A stretch of 64,000 nt of DNA, taken from Prionace glauca (Eukaryota > Chordata > Chondrichthyes > Carcharhiniformes > Carcharhinidae). The notes under the pieces are model-generated. The model saw only the letters and a program-made list of their open reading frames with translations, was not told where the DNA came from and did not search any database. The stretch spans positions 35,217,168-35,281,167 of the forward strand of contig CM075724.1 in NCBI GenBank assembly GCA_037974335.1, written 5' to 3'. This document shows, piece after piece, positions 35,228 through 47,325 of the stretch; the first letter of the stretch is position 1, and each line of letters opens with the position of its first letter. The translations under genes were made by a program, and so were the position numbers.

Positions 35228-37725
35228 ATATGCCTTGGGAGGATGATTTTCTGTTGTAAATGCGGATAAGATATTTGGATGTCTACTTATTCAACAGTAA
35301 CCTACTTGATAATGAGGTCCCTCCTTATTCTGGGGACACTGGGTCAGGGTTAACCCTTGATCTTGTGTGAAAGTGGCTAACTCAGTATGTGTTCTAATTT
35401 GGCATGCTCGATGATGAGATTTTGCAGAGTTCTATGTTTAAACATGAACCCTTTATTAGTAGTCTAAAAAATTAATTAATGAAGAAGGCCATCAGAGTAT
35501 GAGAAGGTCAGAGTGTGTGTGTCAGGTACGCTCCCAGTTTAAGGATGCTCACTCACTCACCCCTATCCAATGGCCTGAATTTTCCACTAGTTCCTGCCAG
35601 TGGGATCTTCTGGCAGCAGGGATGCATACAAGGGAAACCCTATTGATAGTGGCAGGACCAGAAGAGCCCACTGCAGGCCAATAGCAGGCCACCTCCGCAG
35701 ACACGATGCACACCACAAGTTGTCTGGAAGATCTCACCCACTGCGTGGGTATATGTGAATATCTTGCTGTGTGAGGATAAGGATGAGGGAGAAGTCTGAG
35801 ACTCTCTGACACAGTCTCACTTTCCCTGACACTCACTCACTGTCCCTTGCACCCACCCACTCTCTCTCACACCCACTCATTCTCATTTTGTCCCCTATAT
35901 TCTAACCAAATAAAAAGACCATTCTTTCTGAGTGCAAATTAATTCAGCTTTAGTCAAGATGGCAGAGAATCTATTCCACAAATTCTCTGCTCTGTTGGAA
36001 AGAAAGAAATCATAAGTTTAACTCAAAAGAATCTCCAGTTCTACATAGTATTTTTCTCTATCACATAAAAGCACATAGCCAAGGTACTTCTTGGTAGATA
36101 CTTACAAGACTCAGTCAATTTTCTTTTCTCTTGTGCTTTTTAACGTGCAGCAGACTCCAGACACCAAGGCTAATCTATTGTTCTATGCTGTACAACGTTT
36201 GCACAAAGACCTTGTTATTTTTAAGGGTTATTTTCCATTCAGATAATTTTAATGTGTCAAAGCCAAACATTCCTCAGGACTAAAGCTGCCTCGTCCAAGC
36301 TTTTAAACTGTGTGAGGCTTATCCAGTGACAGCACTGAAATTTTGAACGAACGTCTGATTTTAGCAGCGGTAGGTTAACATGGCCCAAACCAAAATGTAT
36401 TTAACAGCACGTACCTCCTTTGTGTTGTAACAGTCCTGACTGTTCTTGATATTGTTCCAGATACCGCAGCAGACGGTAAAGGCTGATTGAGTAATGTTTG
36501 CCTAACTGGCGCATTTCTATTAAGGTGACCATGCTCAGGAAGGAAATGCAAAACTGGATTTATTTTTACATTAAACAGCCCGATTCTCTCTTCCTCTTAC
36601 ATGTAGTTTGTAACGGTAGAGTTGCAGAGAAAAGTGAAGGTCGATTTAATCTGCTGACTACAGATGTCACCCTGCCAGGATTATGAAAGCACATCTGTAA
36701 CAAGGTTTAAGGTGGATTTAAAGTGGATTGTTTCTTTATAAAATGGACCGGGCTACTTGAAAAGTTACACATTGACAAAACCACCCCAACTGTATCCTCA
36801 AATAAGCCATGATTTCCTCCTGTTCCCCAAACTTTCCTTTGCATTGCCAAGGTTTCATAATAGCTGTACATGGATTGGGTCCTGCCTTCCAAACCACTCA
36901 AGCTGTTAGCAGGGTTTATTTACATTGAGTGAATTAAGGGACAAAAGTGAAGGATTTTAAAGGTAAATATGATGTGTGAAAATGGAACTTTAATTAGATA
37001 ACATCTATTGATGTATCTTTGACATCTTTGCAAAAAAACATTTGAAGTGAGCCTGTCAAAACTGGATAGGGTTAAGATTTTATTTTGTTTGTTGATTTTT
37101 AGTGTTTAAAATGCTAAAATTCAGACAGTAAGGCCTCAGACTGTTAACCAGATTGAACGGCAGATCTACTCGATGTTTGTAACTGCATTACAATATTTAT
37201 GCATTCAAGCTTAGAAAAAACATTTCCTGAGGAAATCTCCACAACAGATGGTTAAAAGCTCCAGTAGACTCATTGGCATCTGAGTGAAGGCTGCAAGATA
37301 TTTTTAAAAGCTAAAATTACAAGCAAAGTGCATTTTTTAAAATGAACTGGGGGGAAAGCCATATTCACTTTTAATGTTCAGGTCTAAAAATATCGTTCAG
37401 TTGTTTTTTTCAGAATAAGAAACAGGAGAGAGACCGAAGAATATTAAAGAAGACAAAACAAAAGCAAAGACAACCAAGAAATGGAAAGACTGAGAAAAGA
37501 CCCTATAAGGAAAGCAGACTAAAATGTAATTCTGTTATGACTGTGACACCAATTAATTGTAACCGAATGATGATGACTTTGGTAATCCTGTATACTTGTA
37601 ATCATTTGTTCAGAAAATGAAGTAGTGACTGAGCTGCAATTGTACACTTATTTCTCTCAAAAAACAAGTTTTAAATGGTTATGAACAAGTGTCATATTCT
37701 ACTTCTTTTGCAGAATATTTTAAAG
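35228..37725. other. Repeat-poor stretch, no gene recognised
   Basis: About 2.5 kb of AT-rich sequence without SINE, CR1 or convincing exon. Short frames at 35499-35836 and 36498-36686 show no family resemblance. Confidence 0.5.
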
Positions 37726-37727
37726 TA

Positions 37728-37797
37728 AAGTTAAAATTTACTTATTAATCACAAGTAGGGTTACATTCATGCTGCAATGAAGCTAATGTGAAAATCC
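37728..37797 (-). mobile_element. HE1-like SINE tail fragment, type 2
   Basis: ATTTACTTATTAATCACAAG and GGTTACATTCATGCTGCAAT in reverse orientation. Only the tail is left. Confidence 0.65.
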
Positions 37798-39290
37798 TGT
37801 TGTTCATTAATGTTATTCAAGTTGGTCAACTTTAGAAGGACAACTTAAGTACGACAACTTAAACAAACCAAATCTAGCTTAAATCCTGGTTATACAAAGG
37901 TTTAAATTCCAAATATAAAGGATTTGGCCTTGTTTGGATTTTAAATCTCAGGCTAGCCCTGTTTGAGACACCCTTTACTCATTCTAACGTTCATTCTATT
38001 CTTTTAAAATAGCACAGCAAACAACAGGATGATGGTGGAGCATTCCCATGACATTTCTCATGGTTAGTCTGCAGCATTGCTATGATGGCTAGCTGCAAAG
38101 ACAGAGCATGTGTACCTCATGAAGAGGGCTGTTATTCTCAATCAAACAGGGACCAATTTTACTGCTTTTTAATTTCTGATTTCAAATCAGATCACTGTCT
38201 ATCTTTTATACTTTCAGTTTTTATTTTTCACAGATAATGAATGTTTAACTCTGCAAAATGATTAAGATATAAAATAAATGTTTAACTCAAAATGAAACAT
38301 AGGATGATATTTTACATCCCATCGAGGGGGGGGGGGCGAGTGGAGAGGGGGAGGGCTGGAAAATGTGGCGAGCCATTCAAAAGTTTATTGACTTCAGCAG
38401 GAACAGAAAATCCTGCCAGTGGCAGTGGCTTTAAAATCCTACCCTTTCAGGATTCCTGGTGAAAACCTTGGTCCAGGGAAATGTGCATCGCATGTGAATT
38501 CAGGTTGCCATGAGGCTGGACCCTGAGCAGGCAGGGAAACTCAAATAGAAACCCACCAAAGTGTTTGCTTACAAAACCTGCTGCTGTGAGGCAAGACGAA
38601 GAGAATCAGAACACTCCCTGGAACTTCTCTGTGCTGGATGAAAGGATGGGGGTGCTCAAGTTAAACTCTCGATGGGGGAATCAATTTTAGCAGAACCAAC
38701 CAACCTGTTTAAAAGAGTTGGGTACAAGAACTTCTGTAATTCACTTTCATCAAAACTGTCATGGTACCTGAGCGAGAGGGGAATTTGTCGAAGCACGCCT
38801 TCCTGCTGATAATTAGATCTGAGAAACTCAGGTGGAGTGGAACTACTGTGAAAGGACACTGGAAGTTTTGACCTGGTGTTGTGAGAGTGCCGCAGAATGA
38901 TTAGGAATGACTTTAAGACTATCCCTTCAAGACTACATATTTGCTAATAGTGTGATGTAGAATAAAAGAATTTCATACTGGTTGCTAACAGGAAACAACT
39001 TTTTTTAAATTTGATGTATCAGTTGTCTCTTAATTAATATTGATCCCTGTTGATTTTGGTTTGTTTGTTACAGTAAAAATCATTAAGTGTAGGTCCTTCA
39101 ATTATTTCTGTTGGTGTTGTGGGAATTCTTTTCCTTTGAAGAGTTATTGACTTCCATAGGGATGATAATTATACATTTATTTGACTGTGGTTCACCTTTC
39201 CTAGAACGTAATGGAGTTAAATATGAATCACCATTTATGTTTTGCTGAAGATATCTTTAAATCTCATGATACACGGTCATGAACAGATTA
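37798..39290. other. No recognised feature; G-run at about 38326
   Basis: Contains a run of ten or more G near 38326-38336 followed by G-rich sequence. No gene seen. Confidence 0.5.
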
Positions 39291-39296
39291 AATGCT

Positions 39297-40227
39297 TGCA
39301 TTGCTGATGACACCAAGATTGGGGGAACGACAAATTGTGCGGAGGGTGTGGAGAGTCTGCAGAAGGATCTAGATAGGCTGGGCGAATGGGTCAGGAAATG
39401 GCAAATGGAATTTAATGTTGGCAAGTGTGAGGTGGTCCACTTTGGTAGGAAGAATGGTAGGAAGGACTATTACTTACGGGGTGAAAAACTGCAGCAGGCA
39501 ACGGTGCAGAGGGACCTCGGGATCCTTGTACATGAGTCGCAAAAACCCAGCTTGCAGGTGCAGCAGGTGGTCAGGAAGGCGAATGGGATGCTGGCCTTCA
39601 TAACGAGGAGGATTGAATATAAAAGTAGGGAGGTCTTGCTGCAGCTGTATAGGGCATTGGTGAGGCCGCAGCTGGAGTACTGTGTGCAGTTTTGGGTGCC
39701 ACACCTGCGCAAAGATATTTTGGCCTTGGAGGGAGTGCAGAGGAGGTTTACTAGGCTGATACCGGAGTTGAGGAGGTTGAGCTATGAAGAGAGGCTGAAT
39801 AAACTGGGCTTGTACTCATTAGAGTTTAGAAGAATGAGGGTAGATCTCATTGAGACGTATAAGATGATGAATGGGATGGATAGGATAGAGGTAGAGAGAC
39901 TCTTCCCGCACAAAAAAGACAGTAGGACTAGGGGGCACAGCCTCAAGATAAAAGGGGGGTGGTTTAGAACAGAGTTGAAGAGGAACTTCTTCACTCAAAG
40001 GGTGGTGAATCTCTGGAATTCTCTGCCCGTTGAAGTGGTGGAGGCTGCCTCGCTAAATATTTTTAAGACGCGGGTTGATGGATTTTTGATAAGAGAGGGG
40101 AGTAAGAGTTATGGGGAGAGGGCAGGAATGTGGAACTGAGCCGCGACAGATCAGCCATGATCTTATTGAATGGCGGGGCAGGCTCGAAGGGCTAATTGGC
40201 CTACTCCTGCTCCTATTTCTTATGTTC
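39297..40227 (+). mobile_element. CR1 LINE, C-terminal part with open frame
   Basis: A 286-codon frame ends at 40139. It begins just inside the catalytic box ([15 protein letters not shown]), then [38 protein letters not shown] and NLWNSLPVEVVEAASLNIFK to the stop. Tail CTCCTGCTCCTATTTCTTAT. 5'-truncated and non-autonomous, but undamaged over its length, hence young. Confidence 0.9.
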
Positions 40228-41105
40228 AATGTGGATATATGATAGGGCCCATTATGCAAACACATGCTCTGGGGAGGAGCCTCATACATGAGGGCCTCAC
40301 GTTGGAGAATTATGGTTATAACAGCATGATTTCCTCACATGTGGTTCTGATGAGGGAGGCTTTCCATTGGTAGTACACATGTGAATTCAGCTTGTTTTCA
40401 GTATTGCACACTTTGACCCGCCTGTGACTTCAATGGAAAAGCAGATCAGGCAGAGTCTGTAACAAACTGGGGGTTCACTAACAACTGCTTTTTGTTATAG
40501 ACCCACCAAAGCCAAATTTTAGCAGGAAGTTCCTGCAATATTTACCTGTACAGTTTAGTGTTAAAATTGTTGTATTTTCATCATGCAGCACATCATTCAT
40601 TAACTTCACTGGGGAGTGTTATTGTCACTTCTGCTATGAATAGTTATTCAAGGAAACATCAGACTTTGGATTCATGGTGCAATCGTACACCTAGTTCTCA
40701 ACAATAATTAATTTTTAATCAAGAAAAACAGAAAGTAAATGATTTCCAGTCAGATAACAGACAGCCATAATTGTCAGTTATATTGTTTCAGTACTGTTTT
40801 GTATGTAGCACTTCTGGGTTTGTTGTTCAAATCTGGACTAATTTTCAGACCTTCTCTATTAAAACACCAATTATTGTACCTTGCAATGTCATCTGCTTCT
40901 GTTGCCTACCCTCCATTCCTTCTGTATGGAATTCCTTACCCTTGCCATGTTCTGGTCCAGTATTTCAAAGCTTCACTCCGCCCTTCGTAAGTATTAGTTT
41001 GCTCACCTGTACCTTGCTCCCTGCTCAACCATCAGTACCGTCCTATATATTCCACTTAAAATCTTCATCCTCTTCTTTCAAAGCCTCCATCCCTCATCTT
41101 ACCTT
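40228..41105. other. No recognised feature
   Basis: AT-rich. The frame at 40771-41109 has low complexity and no family match. Confidence 0.45.
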
Positions 41106-41107
41106 TT

Positions 41108-41396
41108 AAATTTAAGTTGATTTATTAGTGTCACAAATAGGCTTATGTTAACACTGCAGTGAAGTCACTATGAAAATTCCCTAGTCACCAAGTCGCCACA
41201 CTTTGGCACCTGTTTGGGTACACTGAGGAAGAATTTAGCGTGGCCAATGCACCTCACCAGCACGTCTTTCAGACTGTGGGAGGAAACTGGAGCACCCAGA
41301 GGAAACCCATGCAGACATGAGGAGAACGTGCAGACAGTGATCCAAGTTGGGAATCGAACCCACGTCCCTGGAGCTGTGAGGCCACCCTGTGAAACT
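41108..41396 (-). mobile_element. HE1-like SINE, tail type 2
   Basis: Reversed tail TTGATTTATTAGTGTCACAA, body CTGTGGGAGGAAACTGGAGC, B-box in reverse GGGAATCGAACCCACG. Near full length. Confidence 0.85.
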
Positions 41397-41934
41397 CGGT
41401 TCATCTAACTCTGGTCTTTGTGCAATTCCTCCACTCTTTGCATTACCTTTGGATGTGAAGGATCACAAAATTTACTCTTAAATACCAAGTTAGGTTCATT
41501 CAATGGTTAATAAAATTTAAAACATAGTACTGAGCTATGTAGACCAGAAAAGGTCTCTGAGATTTGAGTCTGTGATGACTTAGCTGATTTTGAAATCAAA
41601 AGGTGATGACATGCAGCAATTGATTCTGTTTCCAGGGCTAGGTGCCCTAATGATTGTTAATAAATTGGTGAGAGATTGGTAAGGCATTCCCAGTGTTTAA
41701 TAAATCTAGCCTCAAGCATTAACTGTGTTCTGGAGCTGAGAAGTTGTTTTGAGAAAGAGATGTATGGGCAGGATTTCACAGGTAGTGGGTTACTGTCCTG
41801 TTGCCAAAAAGGTTGCCGTGAAATCCATTCCGGCAGGCTACTCCCCAACTGTTTAGGAGCGCAAAGTGGCTCAAAAAGTCTACCTCATCATCAGAGGAGG
41901 ACATTCCAATTCCAATCTGGGCAATAACGTAGCT

Positions 41935-42026
41935 ACAAATCGGTAATTTAAATCGGTTGGACTTAAACCTGGTGTTGTCAGACTTCTTACTGTGTTTACC
42001 CAAGTCCAACGCTGGCATCTCCACAT
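41935..42026 (+). mobile_element. 92-bp Penelope-like tail insertion
   Basis: Contains CTGGTGTTGTCAGACTTCTT and ends near GGCATCTCCACAT. The flanks CAATAACGTAGCT (41922-41934) and CAATAAGGTAGCT (42027-42039) form a 13-bp target duplication with one mismatch. Confidence 0.75.
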
Positions 42027-42039
42027 CAATAAGGTAGCT

Positions 42040-44100
42040 GGCTGCTCTCCTATCTCAGCAGTGCCACTGGGGGCAGTGGCCACAGTTGGAACTGCATCAA
42101 CCAAGGATGGGGATGAGAAGACAGAAGGATTGACATAGTGGGAGTCCAGAAATGGAGGTTCTTGAGGAAGGTAAGGCCACAACCTTCCCCACCCAAGGAG
42201 GTTCAGCTATCGTGATTTCCAACTGTTGCTGACTGTCCACCAACCAAAGTATTACAGTCAGACAGGAAGCGGCCCGGTAAGGCTTTTAATTTTGTGATGG
42301 CAGGTGACCCAGCTGGGACCTCATCTGCCGCTGTTCAATCACAGTCAGGTAGTGGGCAGGCAGGTAGGAGGTAAGAAAGGCACCCACTGAATGTTACAGG
42401 ACAAACAGCACTCATGGGTGACTGTAAAATTCTGTCCATTCTTTCTCAAAATTGGTCAGTAACTTTGCAAAAAAGCAAGTTACTCTGTGTTAACAGTGAT
42501 GCTGAGTTTCAAGTACACGGAGGTCCTTAATGTCAAATACTTGGCAGTAAGCATCATCTGGTACTAATGACGTCTCCACAGCAATCAGTGGTTACTGTCA
42601 AAAAGTGAAAATAATTACACTGATGATTATCTTTCATGTTTTGCTGAACTGAGTAAAACGAATTAGTTAGTAACGAGATCTTTGAAGGGTGAAATTATTT
42701 TGCATTTGCAGGCAAAGGGTAGGGCTCAACTCTGCCGGAAAATGGCACCACCACAGCTATTTCCTCCCATTAGTTAGAAAACATTGTTTTAAACATGCTG
42801 AAATGATGCTGGAGAATGTAAAGTTAAACTTAAACCAATATTTCTTGGCACAAATTAATAACTTCAGGAACACAATGGACCAAGACATCTATTCTCCAAT
42901 TTCACTCTCTTAACCTCTATATGAGCTCTTCCAAGGACATGGCAAGAAATGTTCTGTTTTAATAATGTGTGTTGATGAGTGATTGATCTGTCTGGGCAGA
43001 AAAATGCATTTTACCAATACAGGTTGCCAAAATCCACAGATCACAGGTTTGATAAATAAGAATTCTCTTTGCTACATAATACTTACAGAATTAAAACATC
43101 CTTCCAATGTTTATCATGTAATGTCATCAATATAGAATTCCCTTGGCAGAGATTAGCTTCTTATAATACAAATGGGCAGGATAGAAGGGCAAGATCCCAG
43201 CTAAGTTTCTGATTCGCCCTGAGCCCGTTGATCACAGCTGAGCAATGCTGAGCCTCCCAGTACCAAGACGAGGCAGAAGGAAAAGGGCCATGTTTCCTGC
43301 TTACCAAATCATTAGTATGGAAATAGATGTGAAGGGACTGGTTGGAAAGCACATGCTCTGGATCTCAGCTTAAACAGTTTCTGTGCATTCCCTCCCTGAA
43401 GATGTTATCTATAAAAATGTCCGCAGATATATCGCTTGGATTCATGTTAAATATAAATGACAGAAATTATATAATTGCTGTTCTAATAACACTTTAAGTA
43501 CTACTGTTAAATTATTTCCTGCATTGTTTCAACCAAGGCAGTTTAACAACAACATTATAATGTGCAGAGAGAAACGTGATGTAAATGTAGGTGAACACTA
43601 GAGTCCAGGTTTCTAATTCTATTTCAGCAATTCACAAAACACTTAACTCAAACACTTTAAATCACAATAAAATGACACACAATTAAATACATATTATCAT
43701 TATTGCTTACTATTTTAATAAAGAAATGTTTTTGGCAGGAAATTGGAATAAAAAGCAAGTTCTGTTTTAATATTCACTAATGTCCTTCAGGACAACAGTC
43801 CATGAGGCCTTCGTTCTGTAGTGTGTACTTGACTTGAAATGTCCTCCAAAATGGTGCTTAAGGATGGGGTTAACACATGCGATGCATATCAGAAATTAAT
43901 AAAACATAAACTTTCAGCTCTTGGCAGTTCAGAATACTGCTTACTACAATGAATACAGAATACTACAATAAAGAATACTGCTTATGTTCAATGAAAAGCA
44001 CAATTACCTCCACAGTTAAAGTTTAACGTGAAAAAAAAACAAGGCAATGCACCACAGCATAAACATGTCACCTTTATATATCCCTGCTTTTGTCTGTCTT
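42040..44100. other. Repeat-poor stretch, no gene recognised
   Basis: About 2 kb of mostly AT-rich sequence without a recognised repeat or exon. Confidence 0.5.
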
Positions 44101-44103
44101 TTA

Positions 44104-45409
44104 AGAACATAAGAACATAAGAAATAGGAGCAGGAGTAGGCCATCTAGCCCTTCGAGCTTCCCCGCCATTCAATAAGATCATGGCTGATCTGTCGTGGCT
44201 CAGCTCCACCTTCCCGCCCTCTCCCCATAACTCTTAATCCCTTCTCTTATCAAAAACCCATCAACCCGTTTCTTAAAAATATTTAGCGAGGCAGCCTCCA
44301 CCACTTCAACAGGCAGAGAATTCCAGAGATTCACCACCCTTTGAGTGAAGAAGTTCCTCCTCAACTCTGTTCTAAACCGCCTCCCCTTTACCTTGAGGCT
44401 GTGCCCCCTAGTCCTACTGTCTTTTTTGAGCGGGAAGAGTCTCTCCACCTCTATCCTATCCATCCCATTCATCATCTTATACGTCTCAATGAGATCTCCC
44501 CTCATTCTTCTAAACTCTAACGAGTACAAGCCTAGTTTATTCAGCCTCTCCTCATAGCTCAGTCCCCTCAACTCCGGTATCAGCCTAGTAAACCTCCTCT
44601 GCACTCCCTCCAGGGCCAAAATATCCTTGCTCAGGTGCGGCACCCAAAACTGCACACAGTACTCCAGCTGCGGCCTCACCAATGCCCTATACAGCTGCAG
44701 CAAGACCTCCCTACTTTTATATTCAATCCCCCTCGCTATGAAGGCCAGCATCCCATTCGCCTTCCTGACCACCTGCTGCACCTGCAAGCTGGGTTTTTGC
44801 GACTCATGCACAAGGACCCCGAGGTCCCTCTGCACCGTCGCCTGCTGCAGTTTTTCGCCACGTAAGTAATAGTCCTTCCTACCATTCTTCCTTCCAAAGT
44901 GGACCACCTCACACTTGCCAACATTAAATTCCATTTGCCATTTCCTGGCCCATTCGCCCAGCCTATCTAGATCCTTCTGCAGACTCTCCACACCCTCCTC
45001 ACAATTTGCATTTCCCCCAATCTTGGTGTCATTAGCAAATTTCGACACCCTGCACTCGGTTCCCTCCTCCAGATCATCCATATAAATGGTAAATAGCTGA
45101 GGTCCCAGCACCGACCCCTGGGGCACCCCACTAGTCACCAACCGCCAATCCGAATAGCACCCATTGACCCCCACTCTCTGCCTCCTATTTGACAACCAAT
45201 CCTCTATCCACGGTAACACCCTACCCCCAACTCCATGTCCCCTGACCTTCTGCAATAACCTCTTGTGAGGTACCTTGTCAAACGCCTTCTGAAAATCCAG
45301 AAAGACCACATCCACCAGCTCTCCTCTATCCACTGCCCTAGACACATCCTCATAGAACTCCAGTAAATTTGTCAGACACGACTTCCCTTTAATGAAACCG
45401 TGTTGCGTC
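44104..45409 (-). mobile_element. CR1 LINE, reverse transcriptase with a mutated catalytic box
   Basis: A 428-codon frame (45486-44200) runs from [20 protein letters not shown] through [29 protein letters not shown] and FANDTKIGG to the C-terminal NLWNSLPVEVVEAASLNIFK and a stop. FAND replaces FADD, which removes a catalytic aspartate. The first ~27 codons come from the adjoining SINE read backwards. Tail of the TTCTTATG class. Confidence 0.9.
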
Positions 45410-45645
45410 CGCCCAGGGACCTGGGTTCGATTCCCAGCTCGGGTCACTGCCAGTGTGAAGTTTGCACATTCTCCCCATGTCTCCATGGGTTTCCCCAGGG
45501 TGCTCGGGTTTCCTTCGAAAAGATGTGCTAGTTAGGTGCATTGGCCATGTTAAGTTCTCCCTCAGTTTACCCAAACAGATGCTGGAGTGTGGCGATTTCA
45601 TTGCAGTGTTAATGTAAGCCTACTTGTGATACTAATAGATTAATG
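45410..45645 (+). mobile_element. HE1-like SINE, tail type 2, head missing
   Basis: Begins at CCAGGGACCTGGGTTCGATT, so the first ~50 bases (tRNA A-box part) are absent and CR1 sequence takes their place. Ends GTAAGCCTACTTGTGATACT. Confidence 0.82.
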
Positions 45646-45775
45646 CTCTGTTTGTCAATGTTGCCTCATGTATGTGCAGCTGGGTTCTAGCAGAAACAGT
45701 CAGACACATTCCCCATGGCAGTGAACTTGCTGGTCTTGGGCCACTCCAATGGTATTCATGTTTAGCCCTGGTCAT

Positions 45776-47090
45776 AGAACATAGAACATTACAGCACAAA
45801 CAGGCCCTTCGGCCCTCGAGTTGCGCCGATCGCATCAACCCCACCAATCTATAGACCTATCTATAACCCCCAATCCCATTAAACCCCATATACTCATCCA
45901 GAAGTCTTTTAAAAGACCCCAGCGAGTTCGCCTCCACCACCGACGACGGCAGCCGATTCCAATCACTCACCACCCTCCGAGTGAAAAACTTACCCCTAAC
46001 ATCACCTCTGTACTTCCCTCCCCGCACCTTAAATCTGTGTCCTCTCGTAGCGACCATTTCAACCCGGGGAAATAGCCTCTGAGAGTCCACCCTATCTATT
46101 CCTCTCAACATTTTATAAACTTCTATCAGGTCGCCTCTCAACCTTCGCCTCTCCAGGGAAAAGAGTCCCAGCTCCCTCAACCTATCTTCATAAGGCATGC
46201 CTCCCAGTCCAGGCAACATCCTTGTAAATCTCCTCTGCACCCTTTCAATAGCTTCTACGTCTTTCCTATAGTGAGGCGACCAGAACTGCGCACAGTACTC
46301 CAAATGAGGCCTGACGAGGGTCCTGTAAAGTTGCAGCATTACCTCCCGACTCCTAAACTCAATCCCTCGATTAATGAAGGCCAGTACACCATACGCCTTC
46401 TTGACCACCTCCTCCACCTGCGAGGCCGATTTAAGAGTCCTGTGAACCCGGACCCCGAGATCCTTCTGCTCTTCAACGCTACTAAGACCCCTGCCCTTAA
46501 TAGTGTACTCGTTCATCCCGTTGGTTCTGCCGAAATGGACTACTACACATTTATCCGCGTTGAAGTCCATCTGCCACTTCTCTGCCCATTCCTGCATCCT
46601 ATCTATGTCCTGCTGCAACTTTTGACATCCTTCCAGACCATCCACAACACCGCCGACCTTCGTGTCATCAGCGAACTTGCTAACCCATCCCTCCACTTCC
46701 TCATCCAGGTCATTTATGAAAATGACAAACAACAAGGGTCCCAGAACAGATCCCTGGGGCACCCCACTGGTGACTGACCTCCATTCCGAAAAAGACCCAT
46801 CCACAACCACTCTCTGCCTTCTGCAGGCAAGCCAGTTCTGGATCCACAAGGCCAAAGGCCCTTGGATCCCATGCCCTCTCACCTTCTCAAGAAGTCTTGC
46901 ATGGGGGACCTTATCAAAAGCCTTGCTGAAGTCCATGTACACTACGTCCACGGCACTTCCTTCGTCAATGTGTTCAGTCACATTATCGAAGAACTCAACT
47001 AGGCTCGTAAGGCACGACCTGCCCTTGACAAATCCATGCTGACTATTCCTGATCATGTCAAACCTCTCCAAATGCTCGTAAAATGGTCAA
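45776..47090 (-). mobile_element. CR1 LINE, reverse transcriptase with intact catalytic motifs
   Basis: A 404-codon frame (47071-45857). DFSKAFD is at residues 47-53, [11 protein letters not shown] at 102-112 and FADD at 133-136, followed by [40 protein letters not shown] and a stop after GIGGYR. No break inside. The endonuclease and N-terminal RT are missing, so it cannot move by itself. It is the best-kept CR1 of a second subfamily here (tail reads ACATAGAACATTACAGCACA in reverse). Confidence 0.92.
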
Positions 47091-47216
47091 TTCGGAAAAA
47101 CACTGAATGCTGTGACACATTTTAATTGTCTCTTAACGAAATCTTACTCTACAGCTCCTAAACATGAAGCACAGCTACAGCTTAAAAGTTTCAGGAATGG
47201 AGGGACCAAATATCAC

Positions 47217-47325
47217 TAAAAAGCAAAATACTGTGGATGTTGGAAATCTGAAAGTAATATTGCGTTGGGAATAGTCAGCAGATCTGGCAGCATCTGTAAA
47301 GAGAGAAACAGGTGTTAATGTTTCG
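47217..47325 (+). repeat. Dispersed repeat (unnamed)
   Basis: ATACTGTGGATGTTGGAAAT and GATCTGGCAGCATCTGTAAA match 59697-59830. Confidence 0.6.
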
